Assembly (NCBI GenBank): GCA_014324045.1
Contig: JACOMY010000001.1
Coordinates: 1 to 64,000 of the forward strand
Direction of reading: 5' to 3'
DNA length: 64,000 nucleotides
DNA from: Rhodospirillales bacterium
GTDB taxonomy: Bacteria; Pseudomonadota; Alphaproteobacteria; Kiloniellales; JACOMY01
Part shown: in pieces, positions 1 through 10,171 of the stretch
Layout: each line of letters opens with the position of its first letter
Numbering within the stretch: position 1 is the stretch's first letter
Translations under genes and position numbers: made by a program
The notes under the pieces: generated by a model
The model's database searches: none
Seen by the model: the letters and a program-made list of their open reading frames with translations, nothing else
Told to the model about the DNA's origin: nothing

Positions 1-1
1 C

Positions 2-223
2 GATCGATCGCAACGCACCAGCGCCAAGCTCTCCATCGAACTCGGCGGCTTCCACGGCGACCTCATGGCCGAAGCCAAGGTAGACCTCCGGGACATCAAG
101 CCCGAACTCACCGGACACTGGCTACTCACCCGGGGGCTACTCACCCGCGTCATGCACCGCCTCGACGACAGCCTCACCACCAACTTCGAGGCCGAAAGAG
201 ACAACGAAGCCGCACAGAGATGA
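2..223 (+). CDS. Phage late control D-like tail protein, C-terminal fragment
   Basis: The open frame enters from the left edge and stops at 221-223, giving the last 73 residues. The segment LSIELGGFHGDLMAEAKVD followed by a G-HWL-TRV block and a C-terminal TTNFEAE resembles the C-terminus of P2 gpD (phage late control D) family proteins, which form the tail hub in P2-like phages and R-type tail particles. A 15-bp tandem duplication turns LLTRV into LLTRGLLTRV, so the protein may be altered. Putative chromosomal genes follow directly, so this is the end of a prophage or tail-particle cluster lying to the left. Family assignment is by pattern only. Confidence 0.55.
   Translation, partial: DRSQRTSAKLSIELGGFHGDLMAEAKVDLRDIKPELTGHWLLTRGLLTRVMHRLDDSLTTNFEAERDNEAAQR
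120..149 (+). repeat. 15-bp tandem duplication inside the gpD-like fragment
   Basis: Two adjacent copies with period 15 (120-134 and 135-149, 13 of 15 bases equal). The repeat is in frame and duplicates the pentapeptide LLTR(G/V). Confidence 0.85.
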
Positions 224-375
224 GCACCCCGCAAGGACCCCTAAACCCCGGTCACTTGAGCCGTGGGCCACGAAACTGTCGCGCTTGGGCCATTTATTGT
301 GGCGCGCTACAGGACCAAGAAACTGCCGCAGTCAATCCTGCCCTATATTCTGGTCCCAGTTCAATTTCACGTCTT

Positions 376-405
376 GGGGTAGCCTTATGGGGGGTAGCCT
401 TATGC
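376..405 (+). repeat. 15-bp tandem duplication covering the putA start
   Basis: GGGGTAGCCTTATG occurs at 376-389 and again at 391-404, period 15. Each copy carries an in-frame ATG (387 and 402), so the translation start itself has been duplicated. Confidence 0.9.
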
Positions 406-3400
406 ACGACGAGACACGCATTGCCATTCACCGTGCGGCCCTTACCGAGGAGACTGCTCTCGTTCGTTCTCTCGTGGAGCAGACCGGTTTCGATCCCGAA
501 GCACGCCGTACGGTCTCGGAAGCTGCGGCGGGCTTGGTACGGTCGGTGCGCGCCGTCGGCAAAACGGGAATCGTGGAGCGCTTCCTGTCCGAATACGGGC
601 TCTCCACCAAGGAAGGCGTGGCGCTGATGTGCCTTGCCGAGGCGATGCTGCGGGTTCCGGACAGCAGCACCCTGGACGAGCTGATCGAGGACAAGATCGC
701 GCCGCACGATTGGTCGGCGCATCTGGGCGAGGCCAACTCAATCTTGGTCAATGCCTCGACCTGGGGACTGATGCTGACCGGCCGGCTGCTCAAGGATGGC
801 GATCCAGGCATGGTCCGCACGCTGCGCGGTATGCTGCGCCGCCTAGGCGAGCCGGTGGTGCGCGTAGCCGTAGGCCAGGCCATGGCCGAGATGGGCGCGC
901 AGTTCGTGCTGGGGCGCACCATCGAAGAGGCGATGAAGCGCGGGGCGGCGCAGGTGCGCAGAGGCTACGGTTACTCCTACGACATGTTGGGGGAAGCGGC
1001 AAGGACCGAAGCCGATGCGTTGGACTATCACCGGGCCTATGCCAAGGCGATTGCAGCCATCGCCGGGAATACGCTGTCCCCGGATATCCGTGACAACCCC
1101 GGTATCTCTGTCAAGCTTTCGGCATTGCATCCGCGCTATGAAGCCACCCAGCGTGAGACCATGCTGCCAGTCCTGGTGGGGCGAACACTCACCTTGGCGC
1201 AGTCGGCCAAGGCGGCCCGCATCGGGTTCAACATCGATGCCGAGGAAGCGGACCGGTTGGAGCTGTCGCTCGATGTCATCGAGGGCCTGCTCTCCGATCC
1301 CTCGCTTGCAGGCTGGGACGGCTTCGGCGTCGTTGTCCAGGCCTACTCGCGCCGCGCGATGGCGGTGCTCGATTGGCTCTATGCCTTGGCCCGGCGGCTC
1401 GACCGCAAGATCACGGTGCGCTTGGTCAAGGGCGCCTATTGGGACATGGAGATCAAGCGCGCCCAGGTCATGGGCCTGAAGAGCTTTCCCGTCTTTACCC
1501 GCAAGGCGCATAGCGACATCAGCTACCTGGCCGCTGCCCGCAAGCTGTTGGGCATGACCGATCGGATCTACCCGCAGTTCGCCACCCACAACGCCCATTC
1601 TGCCGCTGCGGTCCTGGAGATGGCCAAGGGGGATGTGGATCGCTTCGAGTTCCAGCGCTTACACGGCATGGGCGAAGCCCTGCACCGGGCGGTGAAGGAA
1701 AAGGCCGGCACCCGTTGCCGGATCTATGCCCCGGTCGGGGCGCATTCCGATCTGCTGGCCTATCTGGTGCGGCGGCTTCTGGAGAACGGCGCCAATGGCT
1801 CCTTCGTCAATCGGATCGTCGATCTCGACATCCCGCCGGAACGGATCTCCCGCGATCCGGTGGAGACCGCCGCCGAGACCGGCTTCGTCCCGAACCCGGC
1901 GATTGTGGTCCCGCAGAGGCTCTTCGGGACCCGCTGCAACTCCAAGGGCCGGGATCTGACCGATCCGCTGGATTTGGCCGCGATCGAGGCCGGCCGTGTG
2001 CCCTTTGCCGCCCCTTGGCGTTGGCAGGCCGTGCCGCTAACCCCGCTGGCCGTCAGTGCCAAGCATGCGGTCGAGATACGCAACCCGGCGCGTCCGGACG
2101 AGGCGGTGGGAACGCTGGTCGAGGCCGATGCCGCCCTGGCGGCGGCCGCCGTGACGGTGGCACTTGAGGCGCAGCCCGGCTGGGAAGCGACCGGTGCCGA
2201 AGCGCGCGCCGCTATCCTACGCCGCGTTGCGGATCTCTACGAAGCCAACAGCTTCGAGTTTCTCGCCCTCGCTACCCGCGAGGCCGGCAAGACGCTGCTG
2301 GACGGCGTGGCCGAGATCCGCGAGGCAGTGGATTTCCTGCGTTACTACGCCGACGAGGCGGAAGAGCTGGGGGGCCGGCCGGCGCGCGGTGCGATCGTTT
2401 GCATCAGCCCTTGGAACTTTCCGCTGGCCATCTTCACCGGACAGATCGCGGCTGCCCTCGCTGCGGGCAACGCCGTTATCGCCAAACCGGCCGAGCAGAC
2501 CCCGCTGATCGCCTATCGCGCGGTGCAGATGATGCGCGAGGCTGGCGTACCGGAGGGCGCGATCCAGTTTCTGCCGGGCGACGGCGCCAAAGTGGGCGGC
2601 CCACTGACGGCTGACCCGCGTATCGCTGGGGTCTGCTTCACCGGTTCCACAGAGGTGGCCAAGATCATCGACCGGCAGCTTGCACAGACCGCGCCCGACG
2701 CGATGCTGATTGCCGAGACTGGAGGCATCAACGCGATGATCGTCGATTCCACGGCACTTCTAGAACAGGCGGTGCGCGATATCGTTCGTGCCGCATTCCA
2801 GAGCGCCGGGCAACGCTGTTCGGCCTTGCGGATCCTCTACGTGCAGCAGGAGGTGGCTGGGGGCTTGCTCAAGATGCTGCAGGGGGCGATGGATGTGCTG
2901 AACCTTGGCGATCCTTGGCAGCTTGCCACCGATGTCGGCCCGGTAATCGATGCCGAGGCCCGCGATCGGATCGACGGCTACATCGCGGCGCAGGAAGCGC
3001 AAGGCCGGGTGCTGAAGCGCCTGGAACGGCCGCAGCAGGGATTCTTCATCGCACCGACGGTTCTGCGCTCGGACGGCATTGCCGAGATGGAGCGCGAGGT
3101 TTTCGGTCCGATCTTGCATGTCGCTACCTTCGAGGCCGGTGAGATCGACGCGGTGATCGATGCGGTCAATGCCAAGGGCTATGGGCTCACCTTCGGTCTG
3201 CACACGCGCATCGACCGGCGGGTGCAGCGTGTTCTCGACCGGATCGAGGTCGGCAATGTCTATGTGAACCGCGACCAGATCGGCGCCGTCGTCGGCTCTC
3301 AGCCCTTTGGCGGACAGGGGTTGTCGGGTACCGGTCCGAAGGCGGGCGGGGCACACTATCTGCCGCGCTTTCTGCGGGCTGCGCACTCCGAGAGCAGTGT

Positions 3401-4010
3401 TGCCGCTGCGGAAAGCGCTAGTGCAGAAGCCATTGCCGCCGCGCTGGCCGAACTCAATGCAGGCGCTTGGCGTGTGAGCCCGGGCCGCATTCCGCTCCTA
3501 CGCAAGCTGTTGCGCGGCCGTGCGGCGGAGGCCATAGCGGCTGCCGCCGGATTGGAGAGTACGACCGATCTGCCGGGGCCGACCGGGGAATCCAACCGCT
3601 TTGCGCTCGGACCGCGGGGCAAGGTGCTTTGTCTCGGCCGCGATGGCGAAACGCTTCTGGCGCAAGTGGTTCAGGCGCTGGCCGCAGGCAATGCCGTGAT
3701 CGCCGTGGCACCGCTGGCCAGGAGGGTGCTGGCACCGCTGCTCGATGCGCCGGTGCTGCCGCTGGCGGCACTCGACGGCACCTGTCCAGCGGAGGCGCTG
3801 GCGACCCTGCCGGTCTCTGTCGTCGCCTGCGGCGGGTCTGCCGAACTGCGCGCGCCTCTGCGCCGGGCGCTGGCCGAGCGGGATGGGCCAATCGTGCCGC
3901 TGATCGCCGAGACCCTCGCTCCGGTCGCCTATTGTAGCGAATGCACCATCTGCATCGACACCACCGCAGCAGGCGGCAATGCCTCTCTGCTGGCGGAAGC
4001 GAGCCTCTAA
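402..4010 (+). CDS. putA: Bifunctional proline dehydrogenase / P5C dehydrogenase PutA
   Basis: Oxidises proline to glutamate in two steps: FAD-dependent proline dehydrogenase, then NAD-dependent delta-1-pyrroline-5-carboxylate dehydrogenase. The N-terminal barrel (about residues 80-470) has ISVKLSALHPRYE, RLVKGAYWD and FATHNAHS. The aldehyde dehydrogenase half (about 555-990) has ISPWNFPLAIFTG, catalytic Glu772 in IAETGGINAM and catalytic Cys806 in AGQRCSA. A C-terminal extension of about 210 residues is the domain found in long PutAs. There is no N-terminal ribbon-helix-helix repressor domain, so it should not autoregulate as E. coli PutA does. I chose ATG 402 because MHDETRIAIHR begins the family-like sequence; ATG 387, in the first copy of a 15-bp duplication, is the alternative. 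1202 residues. Confidence 0.95.
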   Translation: MHDETRIAIHRAALTEETALVRSLVEQTGFDPEARRTVSEAAAGLVRSVRAVGKTGIVERFLSEYGLSTKEGVALMCLAEAMLRVPDSSTLDELIEDKIAPHDWSAHLGEANSILVNASTWGLMLTGRLLKDGDPGMVRTLRGMLRRLGEPVVRVAVGQAMAEMGAQFVLGRTIEEAMKRGAAQVRRGYGYSYDMLGEAARTEADALDYHRAYAKAIAAIAGNTLSPDIRDNPGISVKLSALHPRYEATQRETMLPVLVGRTLTLAQSAKAARIGFNIDAEEADRLELSLDVIEGLLSDPSLAGWDGFGVVVQAYSRRAMAVLDWLYALARRLDRKITVRLVKGAYWDMEIKRAQVMGLKSFPVFTRKAHSDISYLAAARKLLGMTDRIYPQFATHNAHSAAAVLEMAKGDVDRFEFQRLHGMGEALHRAVKEKAGTRCRIYAPVGAHSDLLAYLVRRLLENGANGSFVNRIVDLDIPPERISRDPVETAAETGFVPNPAIVVPQRLFGTRCNSKGRDLTDPLDLAAIEAGRVPFAAPWRWQAVPLTPLAVSAKHAVEIRNPARPDEAVGTLVEADAALAAAAVTVALEAQPGWEATGAEARAAILRRVADLYEANSFEFLALATREAGKTLLDGVAEIREAVDFLRYYADEAEELGGRPARGAIVCISPWNFPLAIFTGQIAAALAAGNAVIAKPAEQTPLIAYRAVQMMREAGVPEGAIQFLPGDGAKVGGPLTADPRIAGVCFTGSTEVAKIIDRQLAQTAPDAMLIAETGGINAMIVDSTALLEQAVRDIVRAAFQSAGQRCSALRILYVQQEVAGGLLKMLQGAMDVLNLGDPWQLATDVGPVIDAEARDRIDGYIAAQEAQGRVLKRLERPQQGFFIAPTVLRSDGIAEMEREVFGPILHVATFEAGEIDAVIDAVNAKGYGLTFGLHTRIDRRVQRVLDRIEVGNVYVNRDQIGAVVGSQPFGGQGLSGTGPKAGGAHYLPRFLRAAHSESSVAAAESASAEAIAAALAELNAGAWRVSPGRIPLLRKLLRGRAAEAIAAAAGLESTTDLPGPTGESNRFALGPRGKVLCLGRDGETLLAQVVQALAAGNAVIAVAPLARRVLAPLLDAPVLPLAALDGTCPAEALATLPVSVVACGGSAELRAPLRRALAERDGPIVPLIAETLAPVAYCSECTICIDTTAAGGNASLLAEASL

Positions 4011-4116
4011 GGCAGCAGGGATACAGCGCGCGACAGCCGGCAACCGTAGCAAAGTGCGATGGCGTTCGTTGCGACATGGCGGCTAGCTCGTCTACGCCAC
4101 CTGCCGCCATCGCAGG

Positions 4117-5442
4117 CTAATCGGCTGGTGCGGCCGTTCGTACCGTGGTGCGGCCGATAGAGACATAGTCGAGGCCTGCCTCTGCCACACTATCGGGTGC
4201 GAAGAGATTACGCAGATCGATAAGAAGTGGGTGGCGCAATGCTGCGGCGACTTTGTGCAAATCCAACTGGGCGAAGTCCTCCCACTCGGTCAGGATGAGT
4301 GCTGCATCGGCGCCGTTCAGTGCCGACATGCAGTCGCGTGCCCAGTTGACACCGCGCAGCTGTGTAGAGGCCATTTCCATGGCCGCAGGGTCGTAGGCAA
4401 CGATGCGTGCGCCCAATTTCTGCAGACGCGGGACAATCACCAATGCCGGGCTCTCGCGCGTATCGTCCGTCCCACCCTTGAAGGCAACCCCGAGTACCGC
4501 GATCTTCAGCCCTTCGACGGAACCGCCGCAGGCTTCGATCACTTTGTCGGCCATCTGCTGCTTTCGGACTTCGTTCTCTTCGATCACCGACTCGACGATG
4601 CCGATGGGCCGCCCGATGCGGCGTGCCGTCCAGGCCAAGGCGCGCGTGTCCTTGGGAAAGCAAGAGCCGCCGTAACCGGGGCCTGGCTTCAGGAAACCGC
4701 TGCCGATCCGTTTGTCGAGACCGATGGCGTAGGAAACCTCTTCGACGTCGGCGCCGCTGGCTTCGCAAACATCGGCTATCTGATTGATGAAGGCGACCTT
4801 GGTGGCCAAGAAGGCATTGGCGGCGTACTTGATGGTCTCAGCCGTTTCCAGACCGGTCAGCAGCAAGGGATAGCCCCGCTCGACCAGCGGCTGGTAAAGC
4901 CTTTCCATAGCGGCCTTGGCGTGCGCGCTCTCGGCGCCGACGATCACCCGGTCCGGTTCCAGAAAATCGCAGATCGCCTTGCCTTCGCGCAGGAATTCTG
5001 GATTGGAGACGACCTCGATATCGCCGCGGCCGGACGCCTTGATCCGCTGTGCGATTGCGCGGTTGGTGCCGATCGGGACCGTGGACTTGATGACCATCAG
5101 TCCGTCCTTGGGCATCACTTTCATCAACTGATCGACGGCCCTGTCGATGTAGCCTAGGTCCGCCTCGCCGCTGGGCGTCGAGGGCGTCCCCACCGCCACC
5201 ATGACCATGTCGCAGCCCTGCAAAGCCGCGGCCAGATCGGCGGTGAAGCTGAGGCGCCCTGCGGCCAGGTTCTTCGCACAGAGTTCTTTGAGACCGGGTT
5301 CGTAGATCGGCATCTCGCCCAGCTGCAGCTGCCCGACCTTGCCGATAGCGTTGTCGATGCAGACGATGCGATGGCCCAGCTCTGACAGACACACTCCTGA
5401 GATCAGCCCCACGTAGCCCGTGCCGATGATCGCCAACTGCAT
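4117..5442 (-). CDS. ugd: UDP-glucose 6-dehydrogenase
   Basis: Oxidises UDP-glucose to UDP-glucuronate with two NAD+, feeding surface polysaccharide synthesis. The 441-residue protein starts MQLAIIGTGYVGL (Rossmann GxGxxG), has NPEFLREG in the centre and the catalytic cysteine 261 in GPGYGGSCFPKD. The C-terminal UDP-binding part carries VAFKGGTDDTRESPAL. It is convergent with putA and lies 208 bp downstream of galU on the same strand, so its substrate is made by its neighbour. Length and motifs are normal for the family. Confidence 0.96.
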   Translation of the reverse strand: MQLAIIGTGYVGLISGVCLSELGHRIVCIDNAIGKVGQLQLGEMPIYEPGLKELCAKNLAAGRLSFTADLAAALQGCDMVMVAVGTPSTPSGEADLGYIDRAVDQLMKVMPKDGLMVIKSTVPIGTNRAIAQRIKASGRGDIEVVSNPEFLREGKAICDFLEPDRVIVGAESAHAKAAMERLYQPLVERGYPLLLTGLETAETIKYAANAFLATKVAFINQIADVCEASGADVEEVSYAIGLDKRIGSGFLKPGPGYGGSCFPKDTRALAWTARRIGRPIGIVESVIEENEVRKQQMADKVIEACGGSVEGLKIAVLGVAFKGGTDDTRESPALVIVPRLQKLGARIVAYDPAAMEMASTQLRGVNWARDCMSALNGADAALILTEWEDFAQLDLHKVAAALRHPLLIDLRNLFAPDSVAEAGLDYVSIGRTTVRTAAPAD

Positions 5443-5650
5443 ACTGCCGCTCGTCCAAATGTGTGCGCGATTCCTGAGAAGTTCTATGACGTTGCCCAGA
5501 CTGGACTTACCGTCATTCTTCGACTTTCAGCGTTTCTATCCCTCACCGAGGACGAATCCCGCACTTACGCGACTACGCCACCTAACGCTTCGCCCCCTCT
5601 GTGAGGGATTAGTGTAGCGCACATGGTGTCGAATGGCATCTCAAGTCTGT

Positions 5651-6526
5651 CTAACCCTCTAGATCGATAGTCTTGAGGAAGGCCTTTAGGCCCGGCCCCA
5701 ATTCCGAATGCTTCAGGCCGAAGACGATGTTGGCCTTGAGGAAACCCAGCTTGTCTCCGCAGTCGTAGCGCGTGCCTTCGAACAGGAAACCGTGAACCGC
5801 TGCTTTGCCGATGGAGTTGTTGATGGCGTCGGTGATCTGAATCTCGCCGCGGGCTCCCTCGATCTCCAGGTCCAGATAGTCGAAGACGGTCGGGTCGAGG
5901 ATGTAGCGGCCGATGACAGCCAAGTCCGAGGGGGCGCGCCCCGGCGCCGGTTTCTCGATCAGACCTTTTACCTCGATCAGCGGATTCTTCCGCTCGCCGG
6001 GATCAAGGATACCATAGCGGCTTGTGCGTTCCTTCGGCACCTGCTGCACCGCGATGACGGAGCCGCCGAGGCTGTCGTAGGCCTCGATCAATTGCGCCAT
6101 ACAGGCTCGCTCACCCTGGACAATATCGTCGGGCAATAGGACAGCGAAGGGCTCGTCTTGGATCAGGTTGCGGGCGCACCAGATGGCGTGGCCCAAGCCC
6201 AGCGGGCGTGGCTGACGCACGAAGATGGCGTCGCCAGCATAAATCTCCGTACAGCGTAGCACCTGCAGCGCGTCGCGCTTGTCGCGGAGCTCCAGAACCT
6301 GCTCCAGTTCCGGCGCGTGGTCGAAGTAATCTTGGATCGCCGACTTGCCGCGCGAGACGATGAAGATGAACTTCTCGATTCCCGCCTCGCGTGCCTCTTC
6401 GATGGCGTAGTTGATCACTGGCTGATCCACCACCGGCAGCAGTTCCTTCGGAATCGCCTTCGTAGCCGGCAGAAAGCGCGTACCGAGTCCTGCGACCGGG
6501 AAGATCGCTTTTTTAACCTTTTTCAT
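5651..6526 (-). CDS. galU: UTP-glucose-1-phosphate uridylyltransferase GalU
   Basis: Makes UDP-glucose from UTP and glucose-1-phosphate. The 291-residue protein has the nucleotide-binding signature FPVAGLGTRFLPATKAIPKE, then ELLPVVDQPVINYAIEE and LLPDDIV. I start at ATG 6526 (MKKVKKAIFPV), as family members do. A GTG five codons upstream (6541) is in frame and is overlapped by a GAGGTG sequence, so the true start could be either. Together with ugd downstream it forms a UDP-glucose to UDP-glucuronate pair; UDP-glucose also feeds the trehalose synthase encoded near 28 kb. Confidence 0.95.
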   Translation of the reverse strand: MKKVKKAIFPVAGLGTRFLPATKAIPKELLPVVDQPVINYAIEEAREAGIEKFIFIVSRGKSAIQDYFDHAPELEQVLELRDKRDALQVLRCTEIYAGDAIFVRQPRPLGLGHAIWCARNLIQDEPFAVLLPDDIVQGERACMAQLIEAYDSLGGSVIAVQQVPKERTSRYGILDPGERKNPLIEVKGLIEKPAPGRAPSDLAVIGRYILDPTVFDYLDLEIEGARGEIQITDAINNSIGKAAVHGFLFEGTRYDCGDKLGFLKANIVFGLKHSELGPGLKAFLKTIDLEG

Positions 6527-6680
6527 GGGTCTGATTATCACCTCGTATTCTTTACGGACTGATCGATGTCCCGACCTGAGGCTTGCCCCCGCCGATCCAA
6601 AGGATCATCGCATCCTGCGGGAGACACCTATAGCACGCCGCGCAGCAGCGCAGAGCGACCGGATAGACGCAGAAAGCTGG

Positions 6681-7448
6681 CTAGGGGGTGAACTGTTCGA
6701 GGAGGATGCGCTCTTCCATGTTGTGCTGCGGGTCGAATAAGAGCGTGATTCCGTCGTCATTGGCTTGCTCGACTTCGACGACACGGACATTGCGCACTTC
6801 GCAGGAATCGGCGACGGCAGAGACCGGTCGTTTCGTCGATCCCAAAACCTCGAACAGCACTTTGCTTCGGTCGGGTAATAGGGCGCCGCGCCAGCGCCGC
6901 GGACGGAAGGCGGAAATGGGCGTCAGACAGAGCACATTGGCGCCGATCGGCACGATCGGGCCGTGGGCCGAGAGATTGTATGCGGTCGAACCTGCCGGGG
7001 TTGCGACCAGAACGCCGTCGCACACCAGTTCTTCCAAGCGAACTCGGTCGTCGACCGTGATCCGGATCTTCGCCGCTTGGCGGGTCTGACGCAGCAAGGA
7101 GACCTCGTTGAAGGCCAGGTCCTGGAACAGCTTGCCCGATTGATCCCAAGTGCGCATCGCCAGCGGGCGGAGCCGGGTTCGGGTTGCCGCCGCCAGACGC
7201 TCGAAGAGGCGGTCGGGATGGTATTGGTTCATCAGAAAGCCGACGCTCCCTCGGTTCATGCCGTAAAGTGGCAGGACCTGGTCGCGGTAGGCTCGTAGCG
7301 TTTCGAGCATGAATCCGTCGCCGCCGAGAACCACCAAGACCTCCGCTTCCTCCGGCGCTACAGGTCGATATTGGCATAGGAGTTCTTCCTTGGCTGAAAG
7401 CGCCTCTGGCGCTTCGGCGGCCGTTATGGCGAAGGTTAGGTGAGACAT
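6681..7448 (-). CDS. nadK: NAD kinase
   Basis: Phosphorylates NAD to NADP in the cytosol. The 255-residue protein has the diagnostic [14 protein letters not shown] (GGDG) motif, [13 protein letters not shown], and the second conserved region [20 protein letters not shown]. The C-terminal half has ICPISAF-like LCLTPISAF. The length fits the short alphaproteobacterial NadK form. It is a single gene with 154 bp to galU downstream and a 376-bp empty stretch upstream. Confidence 0.93.
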   Translation of the reverse strand: MSHLTFAITAAEAPEALSAKEELLCQYRPVAPEEAEVLVVLGGDGFMLETLRAYRDQVLPLYGMNRGSVGFLMNQYHPDRLFERLAAATRTRLRPLAMRTWDQSGKLFQDLAFNEVSLLRQTRQAAKIRITVDDRVRLEELVCDGVLVATPAGSTAYNLSAHGPIVPIGANVLCLTPISAFRPRRWRGALLPDRSKVLFEVLGSTKRPVSAVADSCEVRNVRVVEVEQANDDGITLLFDPQHNMEERILLEQFTP

Positions 7449-7824
7449 GAGAGATCATCCGCTTCAATGGAACGGAATTATAGTGAGTTGGGTCGCGGGA
7501 GGCTGACCGTGTATGAGAGTATGAGAGCGTCTGAGCCGACCATCTCGTCTGTATCGGCGCTGCTTGCAAGGCCTAGGACAAGATTCTGAGCGCCAGCTAC
7601 AAAAATAGGGTGGCGAGTCTAGACAAATAAAACCAGGATCTCTTGCGCAATACACAGCGAAAATAGATCACCTTTCGCGTTGCCGACATGGATTTCCAGT
7701 AAGTAAGTTGGATGATCAGTCTAGAGCATGCCCTGATGGCAATCTTAGCGGACTATTCTCTACAAGCACTGAAGAAGCCCGCCTATACGATCGACGACTA
7801 TGCCCTGCGGACGAATTAGGGCGC
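7449..7824. other. Intergenic gap, no convincing gene
   Basis: This stretch lies between divergent-looking ends of nadK and moaA. It contains an 8-bp tandem duplication at 7511-7526 and a 27-codon plus-strand reading frame (7736-7819) that resembles nothing I know. I see no tRNA, riboswitch or clear terminator. Confidence 0.5.
7511..7527 (+). repeat. 8-bp tandem duplication
   Basis: GTATGAGA occurs twice in direct succession (7511-7518, 7519-7526). Confidence 0.8.
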
Positions 7825-8844
7825 CTATCCCCCCGTGACGCTCATGTGACGACTGACGGCAGGAGCCTGGTTGCGCCGGTCGATGACGAAGTCGTGCCCC
7901 TTGGGCTTATGTGCGATGGCGTCTCGGATCGCTGCCTGCAAGACCGCATCGTCGTCGCTAAACCTTAGCACCTGGCGCAGGTCGGCGGCATCCTCTTGGC
8001 CCAAGCACATATAGAGCGTTCCGGTGCAGGTGAGGCGCACGCGGTTGCAACTCTCACAGAAGTTGTGAGTCAAAGGGGTGATGAAGCCCAGCTTTCGGCC
8101 GGTCTCCTCAACCTGGACGTAGCGAGCCGGACCGCCGGTCTTGTAGTCGATGTTGGTCAGGGTCCACGTTTCTGAAAGGCGTCTGCGGACCTCAGAGAGC
8201 GGCAGATACTGATCGACGCGTTGTTCGCTGCCCAACTCGCCCAGGGGCATGACCTCGATCAGGGTCAGATCGAAGCCCTCTTGGCCGCACCAGGCCAGCA
8301 TGCGGTCCAGCTCATCGTCGTTCACGCCCTTGAGGGCCACGGCATTGATCTTGACCGCAAGACCGGCAGTCTTGGCCGCCTGCAAGCCTTCCATGACCTT
8401 ATCGAAATCGCCCCAGCGTGTGATTGCCTTGAACTTGTGGCGGTCCAGGGTGTCGATTGAGACGTTGATCCGCTTGACGCCACAGGCCGCCAGATCATCG
8501 GCAAAACGCACCAACTGGGTGCCATTGGTAGTGAGCGTCAATTCCTCCAACGCGCCGCTGTTGAGATGGCGCGAGAGATTGCGAAAGAGGCTCATGACAT
8601 TACGTCTGACCAGCGGCTCGCCGCCCGTCAATCGCAGCTTGCGCACGCCCATTGCCACGAACGCGCTTGCCAAGCGGTCCAACTCCTCCAAGCTCAGGAT
8701 ATCTTTCTTGGGCAGGAAGATCATATCCTCGGCCATGCAGTAGACGCAACGAAGATCGCAGCGATCGGTGACCGATACGCGCAGATAGGTAATCGCGCGG
8801 GCGAAGGGATCGATCAGGGGCAGGATCGGAACTGCAGTTTGCAT
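7825..8844 (-). CDS. moaA: GTP 3',8-cyclase MoaA (molybdenum cofactor synthesis)
   Basis: Radical SAM enzyme that starts molybdopterin synthesis by rearranging GTP. Its 339 residues include the SAM cluster motif CDLRCVYC, the SAM-binding [12 protein letters not shown], and the C-terminal substrate-side iron-sulfur cysteines in CESCNRVR and GTLYMCLG. The protein ends in GG, the double glycine needed for activity in this family. I chose ATG 8844 ([10 protein letters not shown]) over an upstream TTG. The nearby fdhD-mobA pair shows that this part of the genome serves molybdoenzymes, particularly formate dehydrogenase. Confidence 0.95.
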   Translation of the reverse strand: MQTAVPILPLIDPFARAITYLRVSVTDRCDLRCVYCMAEDMIFLPKKDILSLEELDRLASAFVAMGVRKLRLTGGEPLVRRNVMSLFRNLSRHLNSGALEELTLTTNGTQLVRFADDLAACGVKRINVSIDTLDRHKFKAITRWGDFDKVMEGLQAAKTAGLAVKINAVALKGVNDDELDRMLAWCGQEGFDLTLIEVMPLGELGSEQRVDQYLPLSEVRRRLSETWTLTNIDYKTGGPARYVQVEETGRKLGFITPLTHNFCESCNRVRLTCTGTLYMCLGQEDAADLRQVLRFSDDDAVLQAAIRDAIAHKPKGHDFVIDRRNQAPAVSRHMSVTGG

Positions 8845-8901
8845 GCGGACTATTTTGCGCAATCGCAGGATAAAAACAAGTCCTACAAATTTGGTAAGAT
8901 T

Positions 8902-9759
8902 TTATCTTAAGCAGTAGGGACGACGGAGCAGGGTGATGGCCTCTCCTCGGGCGGCGATGCGCTCTGCGAAGAGGCTGAAGGCTTCGCGTACCGTCGCTAG
9001 GTGATAGGCATTGGCATGGAGGATGTCCGCCTCGTCCAGAGCCATGATCACGTGCCCGGGCGAGAAGAGGAGATCGCCGCGCTGCCGTGGCGCGTTCGGG
9101 GCGAGGGCTCTGCCTAACGCCTCGTCGTCGCGTAGCATGTCGGAATCGCGCGGAGCGGAATGTCCGGCAATGAGCAAGCCCGTCTGTACCAAACCGGAAC
9201 AGTCGATGCCGCCGAACGACCGCCCGCCCCAGAGATAAGGGACGCCGAGGAAACGCTGTGCGGTTTCGGCCCAATCGGGCCGCCCGCAGTCTGCCGATGC
9301 GGCATGACGGACGAAGACATAACCGCCGTCGTGCAGTTCCAGAAAGCCGTCTCGCTTAGCGATGCTGCGCAGGAGCGCACCCATCGGCAGGGAATCGAGT
9401 GGCGGTGCCTTGATGCTCGGCTCCGGGAAGCGATAGGTGAGGGGTACGGAGACTTGGTGGCTTGGTAGCAGATCCGACGCTCCGGCCAGCGCCTGCACCG
9501 GCGTAAAGCCAACATAACCGTCTCGTACTCCCTGAACCCAGGCCCAGCCGTTCTTGCATTCGAAGACGGACAGGCTTTCGCCGTACCAAAGCTGTGCGTC
9601 CAAGGGGGCCGTGGCGGCGGGCTTTCGGCGCAGATCGGCCAAGCCGGTGGCGACGAGGGCCGGGCGCCCCTCGACGAAGCGGGCGGCCTGTACCTGTCCT
9701 CTTAAGCGGGAATCGGCTAGGTCGTCGCGGACGGCATTGCAGCGGGGATCGAGTTTCAT
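8902..9759 (-). CDS. NlpC/P60 family cell-wall hydrolase with SH3-like domains
   Basis: Predicted murein peptide hydrolase. Residues about 30-75 form a bacterial SH3-like region (LADLRRKP, WYGESLSVFECKNGWAWVQ). The C-terminal catalytic domain has WGGRSFGGIDCSGL with catalytic Cys187, GDLLFSPGHVIMAL with the histidine, and a further HANAYH. I start at ATG 9759 (MKLDPRCNAVRDDLADS) because the 69 codons upstream have no family-like sequence; 285 residues is normal for such proteins. I see no signal peptide at this start, as is common for alphaproteobacterial homologues. Confidence 0.88.
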   Translation of the reverse strand: MKLDPRCNAVRDDLADSRLRGQVQAARFVEGRPALVATGLADLRRKPAATAPLDAQLWYGESLSVFECKNGWAWVQGVRDGYVGFTPVQALAGASDLLPSHQVSVPLTYRFPEPSIKAPPLDSLPMGALLRSIAKRDGFLELHDGGYVFVRHAASADCGRPDWAETAQRFLGVPYLWGGRSFGGIDCSGLVQTGLLIAGHSAPRDSDMLRDDEALGRALAPNAPRQRGDLLFSPGHVIMALDEADILHANAYHLATVREAFSLFAERIAARGEAITLLRRPYCLR

Positions 9760-10171
9760 GCCTTGCTTTCTAGCCCGCGACTCTGTCGAGGTGGGCGGTC
9801 GGCCGCTTCGCAGATGCAGCACCGCGAGGTGGTGGTCGATGGGGGGAATACCGATCTCTTTCATTCGGGCCTGTACCTCAAGTGATCCTGACACTTCAGT
9901 CTTTTTGTCCATCCGCTTGGCGTGCAGCGCCAGCAGGCGCTGCGGCGGCCGGGGCCGTTCGCCCATCCGAATCGGGTCGGCCTACAGGCCAACCTCGCGC
10001 TAGAGGCTGTTCCGATCTCGCGCGGCCTAGAGCCAGGCAGCCTCTTCAAGGGCGTCACGGTCCGGCGTAACTCTTGCTGCGACCCTTCTCTCGGCCCTGC
10101 CAAGCCTGCCTCTTGCCTGGATCGTGCTGTCGGCGCCATACCGCCTATGCAGGTCGAAAAAGGAGGTAGCG

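Noticed and set aside
7736-7819. 27-codon plus-strand frame before moaA
   Set aside because: No ribosome site, no recognisable sequence and no neighbour reason; likely chance or a relic.
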